DNA from: Rothia sp. (in: high G+C Gram-positive bacteria)
Lineage (GTDB): Bacteria > Actinomycetota > Actinomycetes > Actinomycetales > Micrococcaceae
DNA: 64,000 nt
NCBI GenBank assembly: GCA_030529845.1
Contig: JAUMWB010000001.1
Coordinates: forward strand, 310,001-374,000
Reading direction: 5' to 3'
In this document: in pieces, positions 1 to 12,205 of the stretch
Numbering within the stretch: position 1 is the first letter of the stretch
Layout: every line of letters starts with the position of its first letter
Position numbers and translations under genes: made by a program
The notes under the pieces: model-generated
The model's input: the letters and a program-made list of their open reading frames with translations, nothing else
What the model was told of the DNA's origin: nothing
Databases searched by the model: none

Positions 1-1
1 C

Positions 2-2593
2 GTCTCCATCGACCAGAAATCAACCTCTAAAAACCCGCGCTCAACCGTCGGTACCATCACCGAAATCTACGACTACATGCGCCTGCTCTGGGCCCGCGTG
101 GGGCACCCCCACTGCCCCGAATGCGGCGAAGAAATCTCCAAGCAGTCCCCCCAGCAAATCGTTGATACGCTCATGGACTACCCCGAGAAAACTCGCCTGC
201 AGGTGCTTGCCCCCGTCGTGTCAGCCCGCAAGGGCGAGTTCGTTGACCTCTTCAAAGAACTCTCCACCGCAGGCTACGCCCGCGCCCGCGTAGATGGCGA
301 GGTCATCCAGCTGACCGACCCGCCCAAGCTGGAAAAACAGTACAAGCACACCATCGAGGTCGTGGTTGACCGTATCGCCATCAAGGAAAGCGTTCACCAG
401 CGCCTGACCGACTCTGTTGAGACCGCCCTCTCCCTGGCCGATGGCAAGGTGCTCATCGACTTCGTAGATGAGGACGCCGACGCCCCGGGCCGCACCCGCT
501 CCTTCAGCGAAAACCTGGCCTGCCCCAACGGCCACCCCCTAGCCGTCACCGAGGTTGAACCCCGAGCCTTCTCCTTCAACTCACCCTTTGGTGCCTGCGC
601 AGCCTGCGACGGTATCGGCTCCACTCTCGAAGTGGACACCGACCTCATCGTCCCCAACCCCGACCTCTCCCTAGCCGAAGGCGCTGTTGCTCCCTGGGCC
701 ACCGGCAAAGCCACCAGTGAATACTGGCTCCGCCTCTTAGCTGGCCTGGCTGAAGAACTAGACTTCGACCTAGCTACCCCCTTCAAGGACCTGCCCGCCA
801 AGGTTAAAAAAGCCATCCTCAACGGCAAGGACTACAAGGTCACCGTCGCCTACAAAAACCGCTTCGGCCGCGAACGCCGCTACACCTCCGGTTTCGAAGG
901 CGCCAGCGCTTACATCAAGCGCAAGTACGAAGAAACCGAATCAGACTGGTCCAAAGACCGCTACGAACAGTACATGCGCAAGGTCGCCTGCACCTCCTGT
1001 AATGGTGCCCGCCTCAACCCCACCATCCTGGCTGTCACCGTCGGCGGCAAATCCATCGCCGACGTCACCGAGATGCCCATGCGAGAGGCCCTCACCTTCA
1101 TGCGCTCGCTGACCCTGAGCGAGCGTGAGGCTAAGATTGCTGAACTGGTACTTAAGGAAATAGATGCCCGCCTACAGTTCCTGCTGGATGTGGGGCTGGA
1201 CTACCTGAACCTGGCCCGCTCAGCTGGAACTCTCTCGGGTGGTGAAGCCCAGCGTATCCGCCTGGCAACCCAGATTGGTTCTGGCCTAGTGGGCGTGCTC
1301 TATGTGCTGGATGAGCCCTCCATTGGTCTACACCAGCGCGATAACCGCCGTCTGATTGAAACCCTTACCAAGCTGCGCGACATGGGCAATACCTTGATTG
1401 TGGTGGAACACGATGAGGACACTATGAAGGAAGCCGACTGGATTGTGGACGTTGGTCCCGGCGCGGGCGAGCACGGCGGCCAGATCGTGCACTCGGGTAC
1501 TTATGCTGAGCTGCTTGAAAATAAGGAGTCAGTGACCGGTGACTACATGGCAGGACGCCGCGCCATCACGGTTCCTGCCACCCGCCGTCCGGTTGACCCC
1601 AAACGCATCATCAAGGTCATTGGGGCCCGCGAAAACAACCTTAAGAATGTTGATGTGGAGTTCCCCCTGGGCGTGCTCACCGCCGTTACCGGTGTTTCCG
1701 GTTCAGGTAAGTCCACCCTGGTCAACGATATTCTCTATACCTCCCTGGCCAATAAACTCAACGGGGCCAAGCAGGTGCCGGGGCGCCATAAAACCATTAC
1801 CGGTCTGGATCACCTGGATAAGATTATTCACGTGGACCAGTCACCGATCGGCCGCACCCCTCGCTCGAACCCGGCTACCTACACCGGCGTCTTCGACCAC
1901 ATTCGTAAGCTCTTTGCCGAAACCACCGAGGCCAAGATGCGCGGCTACCAGCCCGGACGTTTCTCTTTCAACGTCAAGGGCGGGCGCTGCGAGGCCTGCT
2001 CGGGTGACGGCACCTTGAAGATCGAGATGAACTTCCTGCCCGACGTCTATGTACCCTGTGAGGTGTGCAAGGGCAAGCGCTATAACCGCGAGACCCTTGA
2101 AGTACACTACAAGGGCAAAACTATTGCCGACGTGCTTGAAATGCCGGTTTCTGAAGCCGCCGAATTCTTCGCCGCCTTCAGCAAGATTTCGCGCTACCTC
2201 GATACCCTGGTGGACGTCGGTCTCGGCTATGTGCGTCTGGGCCAGTCTGCCACCACCCTCTCCGGTGGTGAGGCTCAGCGCGTCAAGCTGGCCACCGAAC
2301 TGCAAAAGCGCTCCAACGGCCGGTCCATCTATGTGCTGGATGAACCCACCACCGGTCTGCACTTTGAGGATATCCGCAAGCTCCTGGGTGTGGTTCAGGG
2401 CCTGGTTGATAAGGGCAATACCGTCATCACGATCGAGCACAACCTCGACGTCATCAAGAGCGCTGACTGGCTGATCGACATGGGCCCCGAGGGTGGCGAC
2501 GGCGGCGGAACTGTGCTGGCCACCGGTACTCCCGAGCATCTGGCCACCGTCCCCGAGTCCCACACCGGGCGGTTCCTGGCTGAGATGCTCTAG
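2..2593 (+). CDS. uvrA: UvrABC excinuclease subunit A, 5' end outside the window
   Basis: Damage-recognition ATPase of nucleotide excision repair; UvrA dimers find lesions and load UvrB. The reading frame is open from base 2, and the first residues ([18 protein letters not shown]) are the usual UvrA segment just after the first Walker A region, so only the N-terminus is missing. Visible are the two ABC signature motifs [12 protein letters not shown] and [12 protein letters not shown], the second Walker [10 protein letters not shown], two Walker B/D-loop segments ([10 protein letters not shown] and [10 protein letters not shown]), and zinc-finger CxxC pairs, including CPNGHP...CAACDG and CEACSGDG...CEVCKGKR. 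It ends in the usual glycine-rich tail (GPEGGDGGG) followed by about 30 residues. uvrC lies one gene downstream, so two excision-repair genes are close together. Confidence 0.97.
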   Translation, partial: VSIDQKSTSKNPRSTVGTITEIYDYMRLLWARVGHPHCPECGEEISKQSPQQIVDTLMDYPEKTRLQVLAPVVSARKGEFVDLFKELSTAGYARARVDGEVIQLTDPPKLEKQYKHTIEVVVDRIAIKESVHQRLTDSVETALSLADGKVLIDFVDEDADAPGRTRSFSENLACPNGHPLAVTEVEPRAFSFNSPFGACAACDGIGSTLEVDTDLIVPNPDLSLAEGAVAPWATGKATSEYWLRLLAGLAEELDFDLATPFKDLPAKVKKAILNGKDYKVTVAYKNRFGRERRYTSGFEGASAYIKRKYEETESDWSKDRYEQYMRKVACTSCNGARLNPTILAVTVGGKSIADVTEMPMREALTFMRSLTLSEREAKIAELVLKEIDARLQFLLDVGLDYLNLARSAGTLSGGEAQRIRLATQIGSGLVGVLYVLDEPSIGLHQRDNRRLIETLTKLRDMGNTLIVVEHDEDTMKEADWIVDVGPGAGEHGGQIVHSGTYAELLENKESVTGDYMAGRRAITVPATRRPVDPKRIIKVIGARENNLKNVDVEFPLGVLTAVTGVSGSGKSTLVNDILYTSLANKLNGAKQVPGRHKTITGLDHLDKIIHVDQSPIGRTPRSNPATYTGVFDHIRKLFAETTEAKMRGYQPGRFSFNVKGGRCEACSGDGTLKIEMNFLPDVYVPCEVCKGKRYNRETLEVHYKGKTIADVLEMPVSEAAEFFAAFSKISRYLDTLVDVGLGYVRLGQSATTLSGGEAQRVKLATELQKRSNGRSIYVLDEPTTGLHFEDIRKLLGVVQGLVDKGNTVITIEHNLDVIKSADWLIDMGPEGGDGGGTVLATGTPEHLATVPESHTGRFLAEML

Positions 2594-2713
2594 GGGAGAA
2601 GCGCCCAGCCGGGGTATGCTAAATAGGTCAAAACAGCCTAAAAATTTCAAAAAGCATACCTCGGGCGGGGTGGCCAGCATCCACTCCATCCCCTATGCGC
2701 TCAAGGAGTTCTC

Positions 2714-3400
2714 ATGTCCCTCAAATACAAGGCAACTCAAAAGACCATCGAAGGCCTGCTTCGTACCGTCTTCCGGGCCCGTGTTACCGGCCTTGAGAAC
2801 TTCCCCGCAGAGGGCCCCGTCATTGTGGCCTCCAACCATCTGGCCTTCCTTGACTCGGTCATTATTTCAGCCCTGATGCCCCGGCGCGTAGCGTTCTTGG
2901 CCAAGTCTGAGTATGTCAACTCACCGGGTATCAAGGGTAAGGCTATGAAGACCCTCTTCCAGGTCATCGACATCATTCCGGTCAACCGCACCGATAAAAA
3001 AGAGTCCATGAAGGCCCTGGAAACCGCGCTTGAGCGCCTGAACGAAGGCAAGGTTTTCGGCATCTACCCCGAGGGAACCCGCTCCCGGGACGGCTACCTC
3101 TACAAGGGAAAAATCGGTGTGGCCTGGCTGGCTCACATGACCGGAGCCACCGTAGTGCCTATCGGCCTGATTGGCACCGATAAAATTCAAAAACCCGGCT
3201 CCAACATGGTCTACCCCCACCGCTTTACTGTCCGCGTGGGGCAACCCATGACCTTCGAAAAACTGGGGGAGAGCATGAGCGGTAAGCAACGCCGCCAGAC
3301 CACCGACCAGATTATGGATGCTATTGCCCAGCTTTCTGGTCAGCCCCGCAAAAACGAATATAACGTCTCACCGTCAGCAGAACGCGACGGGGGAATCTAG
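2714..3400 (+). CDS. 1-acyl-sn-glycerol-3-phosphate acyltransferase (PlsC family)
   Basis: Predicted membrane-associated acyltransferase that adds an acyl chain to lysophosphatidic acid (or a related lysolipid) in phospholipid synthesis. The 228-residue protein has the family's motif I (SNHLAFLDS, catalytic His and Asp, near residue 41), motif II (IPVNRTD, near residue 85) and motif III (YPEGTRSRDG, near residue 117), followed by a VVPIGLIGTD segment. The ATG is preceded by AAGGAG at good spacing. It lies between uvrA and uvrC on the same strand. The gene symbol is left empty because actinobacteria carry several PlsC paralogues and this sequence cannot be assigned to one. Confidence 0.9.
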   Translation: MSLKYKATQKTIEGLLRTVFRARVTGLENFPAEGPVIVASNHLAFLDSVIISALMPRRVAFLAKSEYVNSPGIKGKAMKTLFQVIDIIPVNRTDKKESMKALETALERLNEGKVFGIYPEGTRSRDGYLYKGKIGVAWLAHMTGATVVPIGLIGTDKIQKPGSNMVYPHRFTVRVGQPMTFEKLGESMSGKQRRQTTDQIMDAIAQLSGQPRKNEYNVSPSAERDGGI

Positions 3401-3466
3401 CCCAGCAGACCTTGCGGACTAGAGGCTCCTGCCGCACCTGACCCCAGCTCAAAGGACCTGATACAC

Positions 3467-5467
3467 GTGGCTGATCCTGCCTCCTACCGCCCGGCGTCCG
3501 GCGAAATCCCCACCAACCCCGGGGTTTACCGCTTCCGTGATGATGTAGGCCGCATTATCTATGTGGGCAAGGCCAAGAATCTGCGCAACCGCCTCAACTC
3601 CTACTTTGCCCGCGTCGATTCTCTCAGCCCTAAAACCTACGCTATGGTGCACACCGCAGCCTCGGTGGAGTGGACGGTGGTGGGTAGCGAGCTGGAATCC
3701 CTCCAGTTGGAATACACCTGGATCAAGGAATATAAGCCCCGCTTCAACATCGCCTTCCGCGACGATAAGTCCTACCCCTACCTGGCGGTGACTCTCAAGG
3801 ACCGTTTCCCCCGTGCCCAGGTGATGCGTGGGGAAAAGAAGAAGGGGGTGCGCTATTTTGGCCCCTACTCCCAGGCCTGGGCTATTCGTGAAACCCTCGA
3901 TGCCCTGCTGCGGGTTTTCCCGGTGCGCACCTGCTCTACCGGCGTCTTTAACCGGGCCCAGGCGTCCGACCGCCCCTGCCTGCTGGGCTATATCGATAAG
4001 TGCGCAGCCCCCTGTGTGGGCAAGATCAGCCGTGAAGACCACCAAAAAATCGCTGAAGATTTCTGCTCTTTTATGGCCGGGGGCGCCGAAAAGTACATAG
4101 CTGACCTGACCCGGCAGATGAAGGACGCCGCCGCCGACTTTGACTTTGAAAAGGCTGCTCGGCTGCGCGATGATCTTGAGGCCCTGACCAAGGCTTTCGA
4201 GCGCAACGCCGTGGTGCTGCCCGATTCTGTGAACGCTGACCTCTTCAACTTTGTTGAGGATGACCTTGAGGCTGCCGTACAGGTTTTTTATGTGCGGGGC
4301 GGACGCATCCGCGGCCAGCGGGGTTGGATTGTTGAGAAGGTTGAGGACTCCTCACCTGAAGCGCTCATGGACCACCTGCTGGTGCAGGTCTACGGTGAAA
4401 CCGCAGCTGTGTTAGCGGCCGGTAGCACCGAAGAAGAGATGAACCACAATCTCAATGAAATACCTCGTCACATCAATGTTCCGGTGCTACCCGAGAACCA
4501 CGAAAGGCTCGAGGAATGGCTGAGCGGGGTACGCGGGGCCAAGGTGAGTATCAGCGTGCCTCAGCGCGGCGATAGGGTCGAGCTCATGGCAACCGTCGCT
4601 GAGAATGCCAAGCAGGCCCTGAACCTGCACAAGACCCGCCGGGCAGGTGACCTCACCACCCGTTCGGCCTCCCTGGTGGAACTCCAAGAAACCCTGGAAC
4701 TGCCCGAGGCCCTCATGCGCATTGAGTGCTACGACATCTCCCACGTGCAGGGGACCAACGTGGTTGCCTCCATGGTGGTCTTTGAGGACGGCCTGCCTAA
4801 GAAAAGTGACTACCGCAAGTTCTCCATCACCGGGGACGCCGCCCGCGACGACACCGCCAGCATGTACGACGTCATCTACCGCCGCTTCCGTCGCTACCTC
4901 ACCGACGAGGCCCCCGGAAGCCGGGTGCGGGCGTCCGGCCAAATCAGCGAAGATGACCTTCACGCCAAGGAACCCGCTAAGTTTGCCTACCCGCCCAACC
5001 TGGTTGTGGTGGACGGCGGCCAGCCCCAGGTCGCTGCCGCGACCCGTGCCCTCGAAGATTTGGGTATTACCGATATCTATGTGGTCGGTATCGCCAAGCG
5101 CCTTGAGGAGCTATGGCTGCCGGGCGATGACTTCCCCGTCATTCTGCCCAGAACCTCTAACGCCCTCTACCTGATTCAGCGCATCCGCGACGAGGCCCAC
5201 CGCTTCGCTATCACTTTCCACCGTTCCAAGCGGGGTAAAGAGATGGTCAAGTCAGCCCTCGATACCGTGCCGGGGTTGGGCCCGGCCAAGCGCGAAGCTC
5301 TCATTAAGCACTTTGGCTCCCTCAAACAGCTCTCAGAAGCAAGTGCCGATGAGCTGCAAAAAGTACCCGGAATTGGCCCGGCTATGGCTCAAAAAATCCT
5401 GGAGCGTTTTACGCCGAGTGTAGGGGATACTGCCCAGAAGGGAGCTGAGAGTGAACCGGTGCACTAA
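3467..5467 (+). CDS. uvrC: UvrABC excinuclease subunit C
   Basis: Dual-incision nuclease of nucleotide excision repair. The 666-residue protein begins with a GIY-YIG nuclease domain (GVYRFRDDVGRIIYVGKAKN, residues about 19-38), then a Cys-containing linker (CLLGYIDKCAAPCVG), a UVR motif (DFDFEKAARLRDDLEAL, about residue 222), the RNase H-like C-terminal nuclease domain (IECYDISHVQGTNVVASMVV and VVDGGQPQV) and tandem helix-hairpin-helix motifs (VPGLGPAKREAL and VPGIGPAMAQKIL). The start is GTG, preceded by AAAGGA. The reading frame closes shortly before rapZ; uvrC-rapZ-yvcK-whiA is a standard actinobacterial order and probably one transcription unit. Confidence 0.97.
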   Translation: MADPASYRPASGEIPTNPGVYRFRDDVGRIIYVGKAKNLRNRLNSYFARVDSLSPKTYAMVHTAASVEWTVVGSELESLQLEYTWIKEYKPRFNIAFRDDKSYPYLAVTLKDRFPRAQVMRGEKKKGVRYFGPYSQAWAIRETLDALLRVFPVRTCSTGVFNRAQASDRPCLLGYIDKCAAPCVGKISREDHQKIAEDFCSFMAGGAEKYIADLTRQMKDAAADFDFEKAARLRDDLEALTKAFERNAVVLPDSVNADLFNFVEDDLEAAVQVFYVRGGRIRGQRGWIVEKVEDSSPEALMDHLLVQVYGETAAVLAAGSTEEEMNHNLNEIPRHINVPVLPENHERLEEWLSGVRGAKVSISVPQRGDRVELMATVAENAKQALNLHKTRRAGDLTTRSASLVELQETLELPEALMRIECYDISHVQGTNVVASMVVFEDGLPKKSDYRKFSITGDAARDDTASMYDVIYRRFRRYLTDEAPGSRVRASGQISEDDLHAKEPAKFAYPPNLVVVDGGQPQVAAATRALEDLGITDIYVVGIAKRLEELWLPGDDFPVILPRTSNALYLIQRIRDEAHRFAITFHRSKRGKEMVKSALDTVPGLGPAKREALIKHFGSLKQLSEASADELQKVPGIGPAMAQKILERFTPSVGDTAQKGAESEPVH

Positions 5468-5515
5468 GCTAGAAGTACTAACCGTTTGAAGCGTGGAAAC
5501 GAGAGACCCCCATTC

Positions 5516-6406
5516 ATGTCACCCAACTCCAGTGAGCAGACCGTCAAGCCGCAAATTCTCGTGATCACCGGTATCTCTGGAGCCGGTCGATCCACCGCTG
5601 CCAACACTCTCGAAGATGAGGGCTGGTACGTGGTCGATAACATTCCCCCGCAGATGCTCGGTTCGCTTGCCCAGCTCGTCAAGGAATCACCGGGCACCCT
5701 GCCCAAGGTCGCTGTGGGTATCGACATCCGTGCCCGCCGTCAGCTGGCAGACCTGCCTGAAGCTATCAATAAGCTCCGTGCCTCAGATATCGACTTCTCT
5801 ATGCTCTTTATGGACGCTGCCGATAAGGACATCATCGCCCGCTATGAGGCTCAGCGCCGCCCCCACCCCCTGCAACAGGGAGGTCTGGTTGCTGAAGCTA
5901 TCGCCGAAGAACGCCGTATCTTTGCTGGCCTGCAAGAAGAGGCCGACTACGTCATCGACACTACCGGCATGAATATTCACCAGCTGGCTAAGAAGGTGCG
6001 TGAAACCTACGCCCCGGGCAAGGAACGCCTGGTCAACATCACCGTCATGAGCTTCGGTTTTAAGTACGGTACCCCCTCGGACGTTCACTACATGGCCGAT
6101 ATGCGCTTCATCCCCAACCCCCACTGGGTGCCCGGCTTACGCGCCCAAACCGGGCAGGACGCCGGCGTCCGCGACTTTGTCTTTGCCCAGGACGGCACTG
6201 AAGAGTTCATCAGTAACTACATTGCCGCCCTGCAGCCGGTGATTGCTGGCTACCGCCGTGAGGGCAAGCTCTATGCAACCTTCGCTATCGGTTGCACCGG
6301 GGGCAAGCACCGGTCGGTGGCTGTGAGCGAAGAAATCGCCCGTCGCCTGGGTGAACTGGAAGACGTCAATATTTCGGTCCACCACCGCGATATGGGGCGT
6401 GAATAA
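5516..6406 (+). CDS. rapZ: RNase adapter RapZ / nucleotide-binding protein (YvcJ family)
   Basis: P-loop protein of the RapZ/YvcJ family. In enterobacteria it is an RNase E adapter controlling amino-sugar synthesis; its role in actinobacteria is less clear. The sequence shows a Walker A variant GISGAGRST near residue 19 and the strongly conserved C-terminal block IGCTGGKHRSVAVSE. The frame stays open upstream to a TTG at 5486, but the ATG at 5516 (MSPNSSEQ) fits the family start better, giving 296 residues. The stop codon shares one base with the yvcK start (TAATG), which implies translational coupling. Neighbours yvcK and whiA match the conserved rapZ-yvcK-whiA cluster. Confidence 0.93.
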   Translation: MSPNSSEQTVKPQILVITGISGAGRSTAANTLEDEGWYVVDNIPPQMLGSLAQLVKESPGTLPKVAVGIDIRARRQLADLPEAINKLRASDIDFSMLFMDAADKDIIARYEAQRRPHPLQQGGLVAEAIAEERRIFAGLQEEADYVIDTTGMNIHQLAKKVRETYAPGKERLVNITVMSFGFKYGTPSDVHYMADMRFIPNPHWVPGLRAQTGQDAGVRDFVFAQDGTEEFISNYIAALQPVIAGYRREGKLYATFAIGCTGGKHRSVAVSEEIARRLGELEDVNISVHHRDMGRE

Positions 6407-7428
6407 TGTCCGAGGCAACCCGCATGAGCCGCTTCCCCGAGACAGGCCTGCTGCCGGTGACTGCTCAGGGGCAGGACCTGCCCGTGCGCGTTACTGCCCT
6501 GGGCGGGGGCCACGGCCTCTATGGTTCACTGTCTGCTCTCAAACTTATTACCACCGCCCTTACTGCGGTGGTGACGGTGGCAGACGATGGTGGCTCATCA
6601 GGCAAGCTCCGGGAAGAACTGGACGTGCTCCCGCCCGGTGACCTGCGTATGGCCCTCTCTGCCCTGTGTGACGATACCGATTGGGGTCGCACCTGGCGCG
6701 ATGTCATGCAGCACCGTTTCACTTCCCGAAGCCCCGACCGTCCCACCGCCTTAGAAAACCACGCCCTGGGCAATCTGCTGATTGTCACCCTTTGGGAGCT
6801 GCTGGGTGACACTATCGCCGGGCTGGACTGGGCAGGAGCCCTGCTCAACGCCCGCGGGCGTGTACTGCCCATGGCAAACCGTCCGTTGGTCATCGAAGGC
6901 GACATTATCAGCACCAACGACCACGGGGTGACCTTCCGCGATACCGTCCAGGGGCAGGCAACCCTGGCCAAGGCGGGGCGGGTAGACAAGGTCCGCCTGC
7001 TGCCAGAGAACACCGAAGCCTGCCCGGACGCCGTCCGCGCGGTACACGAGGCAGATTGGGTGGTGCTGGGTCCCGGCTCCTTCTTTACCTCCCTGCTGCC
7101 GCACCTGCTCCTACCCGGGCTACGCGATGCCATTCTCAACACCAGCGCCAAAATTTGCCTGGTCATGAATCTCGAACTGGATGCAAAAGAAACCCGCGGC
7201 ATGAGTGCCGCAGACCACCTGCTCGTTTTGCGTGAATACGTTCCAGAAATTAGGGTTAATACAGTCATTGCTGATCCCGCCACGGTGGGAGAAAGCAAGA
7301 CCTTTGAAGAAGTAGCAGCCCAGCTAGGGGCGAAGGTGCTCTGGGCTGACGTATCAGAAGCTGACCAACCGGGCGTTCACGACCCCCTCAAATTAGCAGC
7401 TGCCTACAAACACGTCTTCAAACACTAA
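6406..7428 (+). CDS. yvcK: YvcK/CofD-like gluconeogenesis factor
   Basis: Member of the YvcK family (CofD-related Rossmann fold). In Bacillus and mycobacteria, family members bind UDP-sugars and affect growth on gluconeogenic carbon sources and cell-wall homeostasis. The 340-residue protein has the family signature [15 protein letters not shown] near residue 30, then [25 protein letters not shown], and the [19 protein letters not shown] segment. The start ATG overlaps the rapZ stop by one base. An in-frame ATG lies six codons further on; the coupled first ATG is preferred. It is followed by whiA after about 60 bases. Confidence 0.93.
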   Translation: MSEATRMSRFPETGLLPVTAQGQDLPVRVTALGGGHGLYGSLSALKLITTALTAVVTVADDGGSSGKLREELDVLPPGDLRMALSALCDDTDWGRTWRDVMQHRFTSRSPDRPTALENHALGNLLIVTLWELLGDTIAGLDWAGALLNARGRVLPMANRPLVIEGDIISTNDHGVTFRDTVQGQATLAKAGRVDKVRLLPENTEACPDAVRAVHEADWVVLGPGSFFTSLLPHLLLPGLRDAILNTSAKICLVMNLELDAKETRGMSAADHLLVLREYVPEIRVNTVIADPATVGESKTFEEVAAQLGAKVLWADVSEADQPGVHDPLKLAAAYKHVFKH

Positions 7429-7487
7429 GGCCGAGCACACATCGGCCCCGCGCTGACGAGCACACACAATTTTGGAGGAAGACCCGC

Positions 7488-8471
7488 ATGGCCCTAACGG
7501 CATCGGTCAAAGAAGAGCTGGCTCACTACGAGGCCACGCGCTCATCTGTGCGCAAGGCAGAAGTTGCCACCATCCTGCGTTTTACCAACGGTCTGCACCT
7601 GGTGCAGGGCAAAATTGTGGTTGAAGCTGAAGTTGATCTCGAATCTACAGCTGAGCGTCTGCGCTACAACATTTCTGAAATGTACGGTCATGAGGCCTCT
7701 ATAACCTCTATTTCAGGCGGAGGACTGCGTCGCGGTGGCCGCTACGTGGTTCGCGTTGATCAGGGCGGTGAGGCTCTGGCCCGCCAGACCGGTTTGCTGG
7801 ACGGACGCGGCCGCCCCGTGCGCGGGCTACCTCCTGCCGTTGTGAACGGCTCTTTGGCCGATGCTGAGGCTGTTATGCGTGGAGCTTTCCTGGCTCACGG
7901 TTCCCTGACCGAACCTGGGCGCTCGTCCGCCCTGGAATTTACCTGCCCCGGCCCCGAGGCTGCCCTGGCCCTGGTCGGCGCTGCCCGCCGGCTTGACGTG
8001 ATTGCAAAGGCCCGCGAAGTGCGCGGTGTGGATCGGGTGGTCGTGCGCGATGGTGAAACCATCTCGCTCCTGCTTGAGCGTATGGGGGCGGTGGACGCCC
8101 TTGATAACTGGCGGGAGCGCCGCGCTCGTAAAGAGGTACGAGCAACCGCTAACCGCCTAGCCAACTTCGACGACGCCAACCTACGCCGCTCAGCCCAGGC
8201 AGCAGTTGCCGCCGGTGCCCGCGTGGAACGTGCCTTAGAGATTCTGGGGGATAAGGTTCCCGAGCACCTGCGCTACGCCGGTGAACTGCGTGTGGCCCAC
8301 AAGCAGGCATCTCTCGATGAACTGGGTCGGTTGGCAGACCCACCTATGACCAAGGATGCTATCGCTGGTCGTATCCGCCGCCTTATAGCTATGGCCGATA
8401 AACGCGCAGCTGAGCGCGGTATTCCCGGCACCGAAGCTGGCGTGAGTGGAATGTCTAGCCTGAATTCCTAG
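7488..8471 (+). CDS. whiA: Sporulation/cell-division transcription regulator WhiA
   Basis: DNA-binding protein combining an N-terminal LAGLIDADG-homing-endonuclease-like fold with a C-terminal helix-turn-helix. In Streptomyces it activates division genes with WhiB, and it is present in almost all Gram-positive bacteria, including non-sporulating ones. The protein is 327 residues, the usual length. It starts [15 protein letters not shown], includes the [12 protein letters not shown] region about residue 128, and has the C-terminal HTH around [14 protein letters not shown]...[25 protein letters not shown]. The ATG follows a strong GGAGGA ribosome-binding site at 7472. It ends the rapZ-yvcK-whiA block and is followed by a hairpin terminator. 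Confidence 0.96.
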   Translation: MALTASVKEELAHYEATRSSVRKAEVATILRFTNGLHLVQGKIVVEAEVDLESTAERLRYNISEMYGHEASITSISGGGLRRGGRYVVRVDQGGEALARQTGLLDGRGRPVRGLPPAVVNGSLADAEAVMRGAFLAHGSLTEPGRSSALEFTCPGPEAALALVGAARRLDVIAKAREVRGVDRVVVRDGETISLLLERMGAVDALDNWRERRARKEVRATANRLANFDDANLRRSAQAAVAAGARVERALEILGDKVPEHLRYAGELRVAHKQASLDELGRLADPPMTKDAIAGRIRRLIAMADKRAAERGIPGTEAGVSGMSSLNS

Positions 8472-9878
<1,407 letters not shown>

Positions 9879-9917
9879 GCTGACATCCACCGGTCTTTCA
9901 TGAGACAGCAATAGGAT

Positions 9918-9960
9918 AGGGTTAGCGGATCCACGCGCACACGCGCGATTCGCTAACCCT
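9918..9960 (+). other. Hairpin between gap and pgk
   Basis: A perfect 10-bp inverted repeat, AGGGTTAGCG at 9918-9927 and CGCTAACCCT at 9951-9960, with a loop rich in alternating GC. No T-tract follows, so it is more likely an RNA processing or stability element, or an attenuator, than a simple terminator. Confidence 0.55.
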
Positions 9961-10028
9961 TACCTATACCCAGCACTCACCAGGTGCCCACCCCATTCAC
10001 CCTCACAAACGATGGAGAGAAAACTCCC

Positions 10029-11252
10029 ATGGCTAAGACTCTTGCAGAGCTTATCGACGGTGGCGTAGCAGGCCGCCGCGTCCTCGTCCGCTCAGACCTG
10101 AACGTACCCCTCAAGGACGGCGTCGTCACCGATGACGGCCGCGTCCGCGCCTCCCTGCCCGTCCTCAAGAAGCTGACCGAGGCTGGTGCCCGCGTCATCG
10201 TCACCGCCCACCTGGGCCGCCCCAAGGGCAAGGTAGACCCCCAGTACTCCATCAAGCCCGCCGCTGAGCGTCTGGCTGAACTGGCAGATTTCCCCGTTGT
10301 CATCGCAACCGACCTGGTGGGCGATGACGCCAAGGCCAAGGCTGAGGCCCTGAAGGACGGCGAACTGCTGGTTGTTGAAAACGTGCGCTACGACGCCCGC
10401 GAAACCTCCAAGGACGACACCGAGCGCACCGAATTCGCAGCAGAACTGGCTGCCCTGACCGGCGAGAACGGTGCCTACGTCAACGACGCATTTGGCGCCG
10501 TTCACCGCAAGCACGCCTCGGTTTACGACATTGCCAAGGAACTGCCCGCCTACCTGGGTGACCTGGTCAAGACCGAAGTTGACGTTCTGCAGAAGGTCAT
10601 CAAGAACCCCGACCGTCCCTTCGTCGTTGTGATGGGTGGCGCTAAGGTTTCAGATAAGCTGGCTGTAATCGACAACCTCATCGGCAAGGCTGACGCCCTG
10701 CTCATCGGCGGCGGCATGGGCTACACCTTCGCCAAGGCCCAGGGCTACGAGGTCGGCCAGTCCCTGCTGGAAGAGGATCAGATCGAGAACTGCAAGCGCT
10801 ACCTCGAAGAAGCCCCCAAGAAGGGCACCGAGCTGATTATCGCCTCAGACATCGTCTGGTCAGATGACTTCTCCAACGACGCTAACACCGAAATCCGCCC
10901 CATCGAAGACCTGACCGGCGGTAAGCTGGGCGCCAAGGCAGAAGGCCTCGATATCGGCCCCGCCACCCGTGAACTCTTCGCCCAGAAGATCAAGGAAGCC
11001 AAGCTGGTCTTCTGGAACGGTCCCGTAGGCGTCTTCGAAATCGAAGCCTTCGCAGGCGGCACCAAGGCAGTAGCCGATGCACTCGTTGAATCAGAAGCCT
11101 TCTCCATCATCGGCGGCGGCGACTCAGCATCAGCAGTACGCAACCTGGGCTTTTCCGACGATCAGTTCGGCCACATCTCCACCGGCGGCGGTGCCTCCCT
11201 CGAATACATCGAAGGCAAGACCCTGCCCGGTCTCGAAGCCCTCGGCGCCTAA
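10029..11252 (+). CDS. pgk: Phosphoglycerate kinase
   Basis: Glycolytic kinase that transfers phosphate from 1,3-bisphosphoglycerate to ADP. The 407-residue protein starts MAKTLAELIDGG and shows the substrate-binding motif RVLVRSDLNVPL (residues about 16-27), TAHLGRPKGK, the central VVVMGGAKVSDKL, and the nucleotide-binding C-terminal block FWNGPVGVFE plus IIGGGDSASAV. The frame is open from 9984, but the ATG at 10029 with GGAGAG upstream gives the conserved N-terminus. It lies between gap and tpiA in a glycolytic cluster. Confidence 0.98.
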   Translation: MAKTLAELIDGGVAGRRVLVRSDLNVPLKDGVVTDDGRVRASLPVLKKLTEAGARVIVTAHLGRPKGKVDPQYSIKPAAERLAELADFPVVIATDLVGDDAKAKAEALKDGELLVVENVRYDARETSKDDTERTEFAAELAALTGENGAYVNDAFGAVHRKHASVYDIAKELPAYLGDLVKTEVDVLQKVIKNPDRPFVVVMGGAKVSDKLAVIDNLIGKADALLIGGGMGYTFAKAQGYEVGQSLLEEDQIENCKRYLEEAPKKGTELIIASDIVWSDDFSNDANTEIRPIEDLTGGKLGAKAEGLDIGPATRELFAQKIKEAKLVFWNGPVGVFEIEAFAGGTKAVADALVESEAFSIIGGGDSASAVRNLGFSDDQFGHISTGGGASLEYIEGKTLPGLEALGA

Positions 11253-11288
11253 AACCATCCGGTACTAGCCACCGCTAGTTCCGCCAAG

Positions 11289-11320
11289 GGGCAGGACGCC
11301 GCAGCCGCCGCGTCCTGCCC
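11289..11320 (+). other. Hairpin between pgk and tpiA with inverted GGACG cores
   Basis: Perfect inverted repeat GGGCAGGACG (11289-11298) and CGTCCTGCCC (11311-11320) with a 12-base GC-rich loop. There is no T-tract. The stem is built around the GGACGC word that is frequent across the window. Confidence 0.6.
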
Positions 11321-11354
11321 ACCCACCCCAAGATTTCGCGAAAGGAACGAGCCC

Positions 11355-12131
11355 ATGACTCGCAAGCCCCTCATCGCAGGCAACTGGAAGATGAACATGG
11401 ACCACACCGAAGGTGTGACCCTGCTCCAGAAGCTGGCCTGGACCCTGGACGACACCAACTTCGACTACGACACCGCTGAAGTTGCCGTCTTCCCTCCCTT
11501 TACCGACATCCGCTCTGTACAGACCCTCGTTGACGGCGACAAGCTCAACATCGTCTACGGTGGCCAGGACCTCTCAGACCAGGATTCTGGCGCCTACACC
11601 GGCGATATCTCCGGCGTCTTCCTGAAGAAGCTAGGCGCAACCTACGTACTGGTTGGCCACTCAGAGCGCCGCACCATCCACGGTGAAACCGACGGTATCT
11701 GCGCCGCCAAGGTACAGGCTGCCTACCGCAATGACCTGACCCCCGTACTCTGTGTGGGTGAGGGCCTCGACAAGCGCGAAGCTGGCGAGCACGTTGCGTT
11801 CACCCTGGAGCAGCTGCGCGGCTCCATCGAGGGCCTGACCGCTGAACAGGCTGAAACCCTGGTTGTTGCCTACGAGCCCGTCTGGGCTATCGGCACTGGC
11901 AAGGTTGCAACCGCAGCTGACGCCCAGGAAATGAGCAAGGCTATCCGTGAGGAACTGACCAAGCTCTACTCAGCAGAGGTAGCTGACAAGGTCCGCGTAC
12001 TCTACGGCGGCTCCGTCAAGGCTGCATCAGCTCCTGAAATCATGGTTGAAGCAGACGTCGATGGCGTTCTGGTGGGCGGCGCATCACTCGACGCCACCGA
12101 ATTCGCTAACATCGCACGCTACAAGGCCTAG
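11355..12131 (+). CDS. tpiA: Triosephosphate isomerase
   Basis: Interconverts dihydroxyacetone phosphate and glyceraldehyde-3-phosphate. The 258-residue TIM barrel has the N-terminal substrate Lys in [11 protein letters not shown], the catalytic His segment VLVGHSERR near residue 99, the catalytic Glu motif [13 protein letters not shown] near residue 172 (loop 6), and the phosphate-binding YGGSVKA and GVLVGGASL. The start is well supported by AAAGGA upstream. Third gene of the gap-pgk-tpiA cluster and directly upstream of secG, an arrangement common in Gram-positive bacteria. Confidence 0.98.
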   Translation: MTRKPLIAGNWKMNMDHTEGVTLLQKLAWTLDDTNFDYDTAEVAVFPPFTDIRSVQTLVDGDKLNIVYGGQDLSDQDSGAYTGDISGVFLKKLGATYVLVGHSERRTIHGETDGICAAKVQAAYRNDLTPVLCVGEGLDKREAGEHVAFTLEQLRGSIEGLTAEQAETLVVAYEPVWAIGTGKVATAADAQEMSKAIREELTKLYSAEVADKVRVLYGGSVKAASAPEIMVEADVDGVLVGGASLDATEFANIARYKA

Positions 12132-12205
12132 AAGATACCCTAACTAGGGGTATAGTAGATTGATGGCGCTTCGAAGCGCTGACCAACCCAACTGAAAGGT
12201 TCTGC

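Noticed and set aside
2613-2660. Inverted repeat GGTATGCT / AGCATACC between uvrA and the acyltransferase gene
   Set aside because: Only 8 bp with a loop over 30 bases and no T-run; could be chance.
12132-12205. Promoter upstream of secG (TATAGT at 12151-12156)
   Set aside because: No matching -35 box at 16-18 bases; the surrounding short inverted repeat could equally be an RNA element, so it is not listed as a feature.
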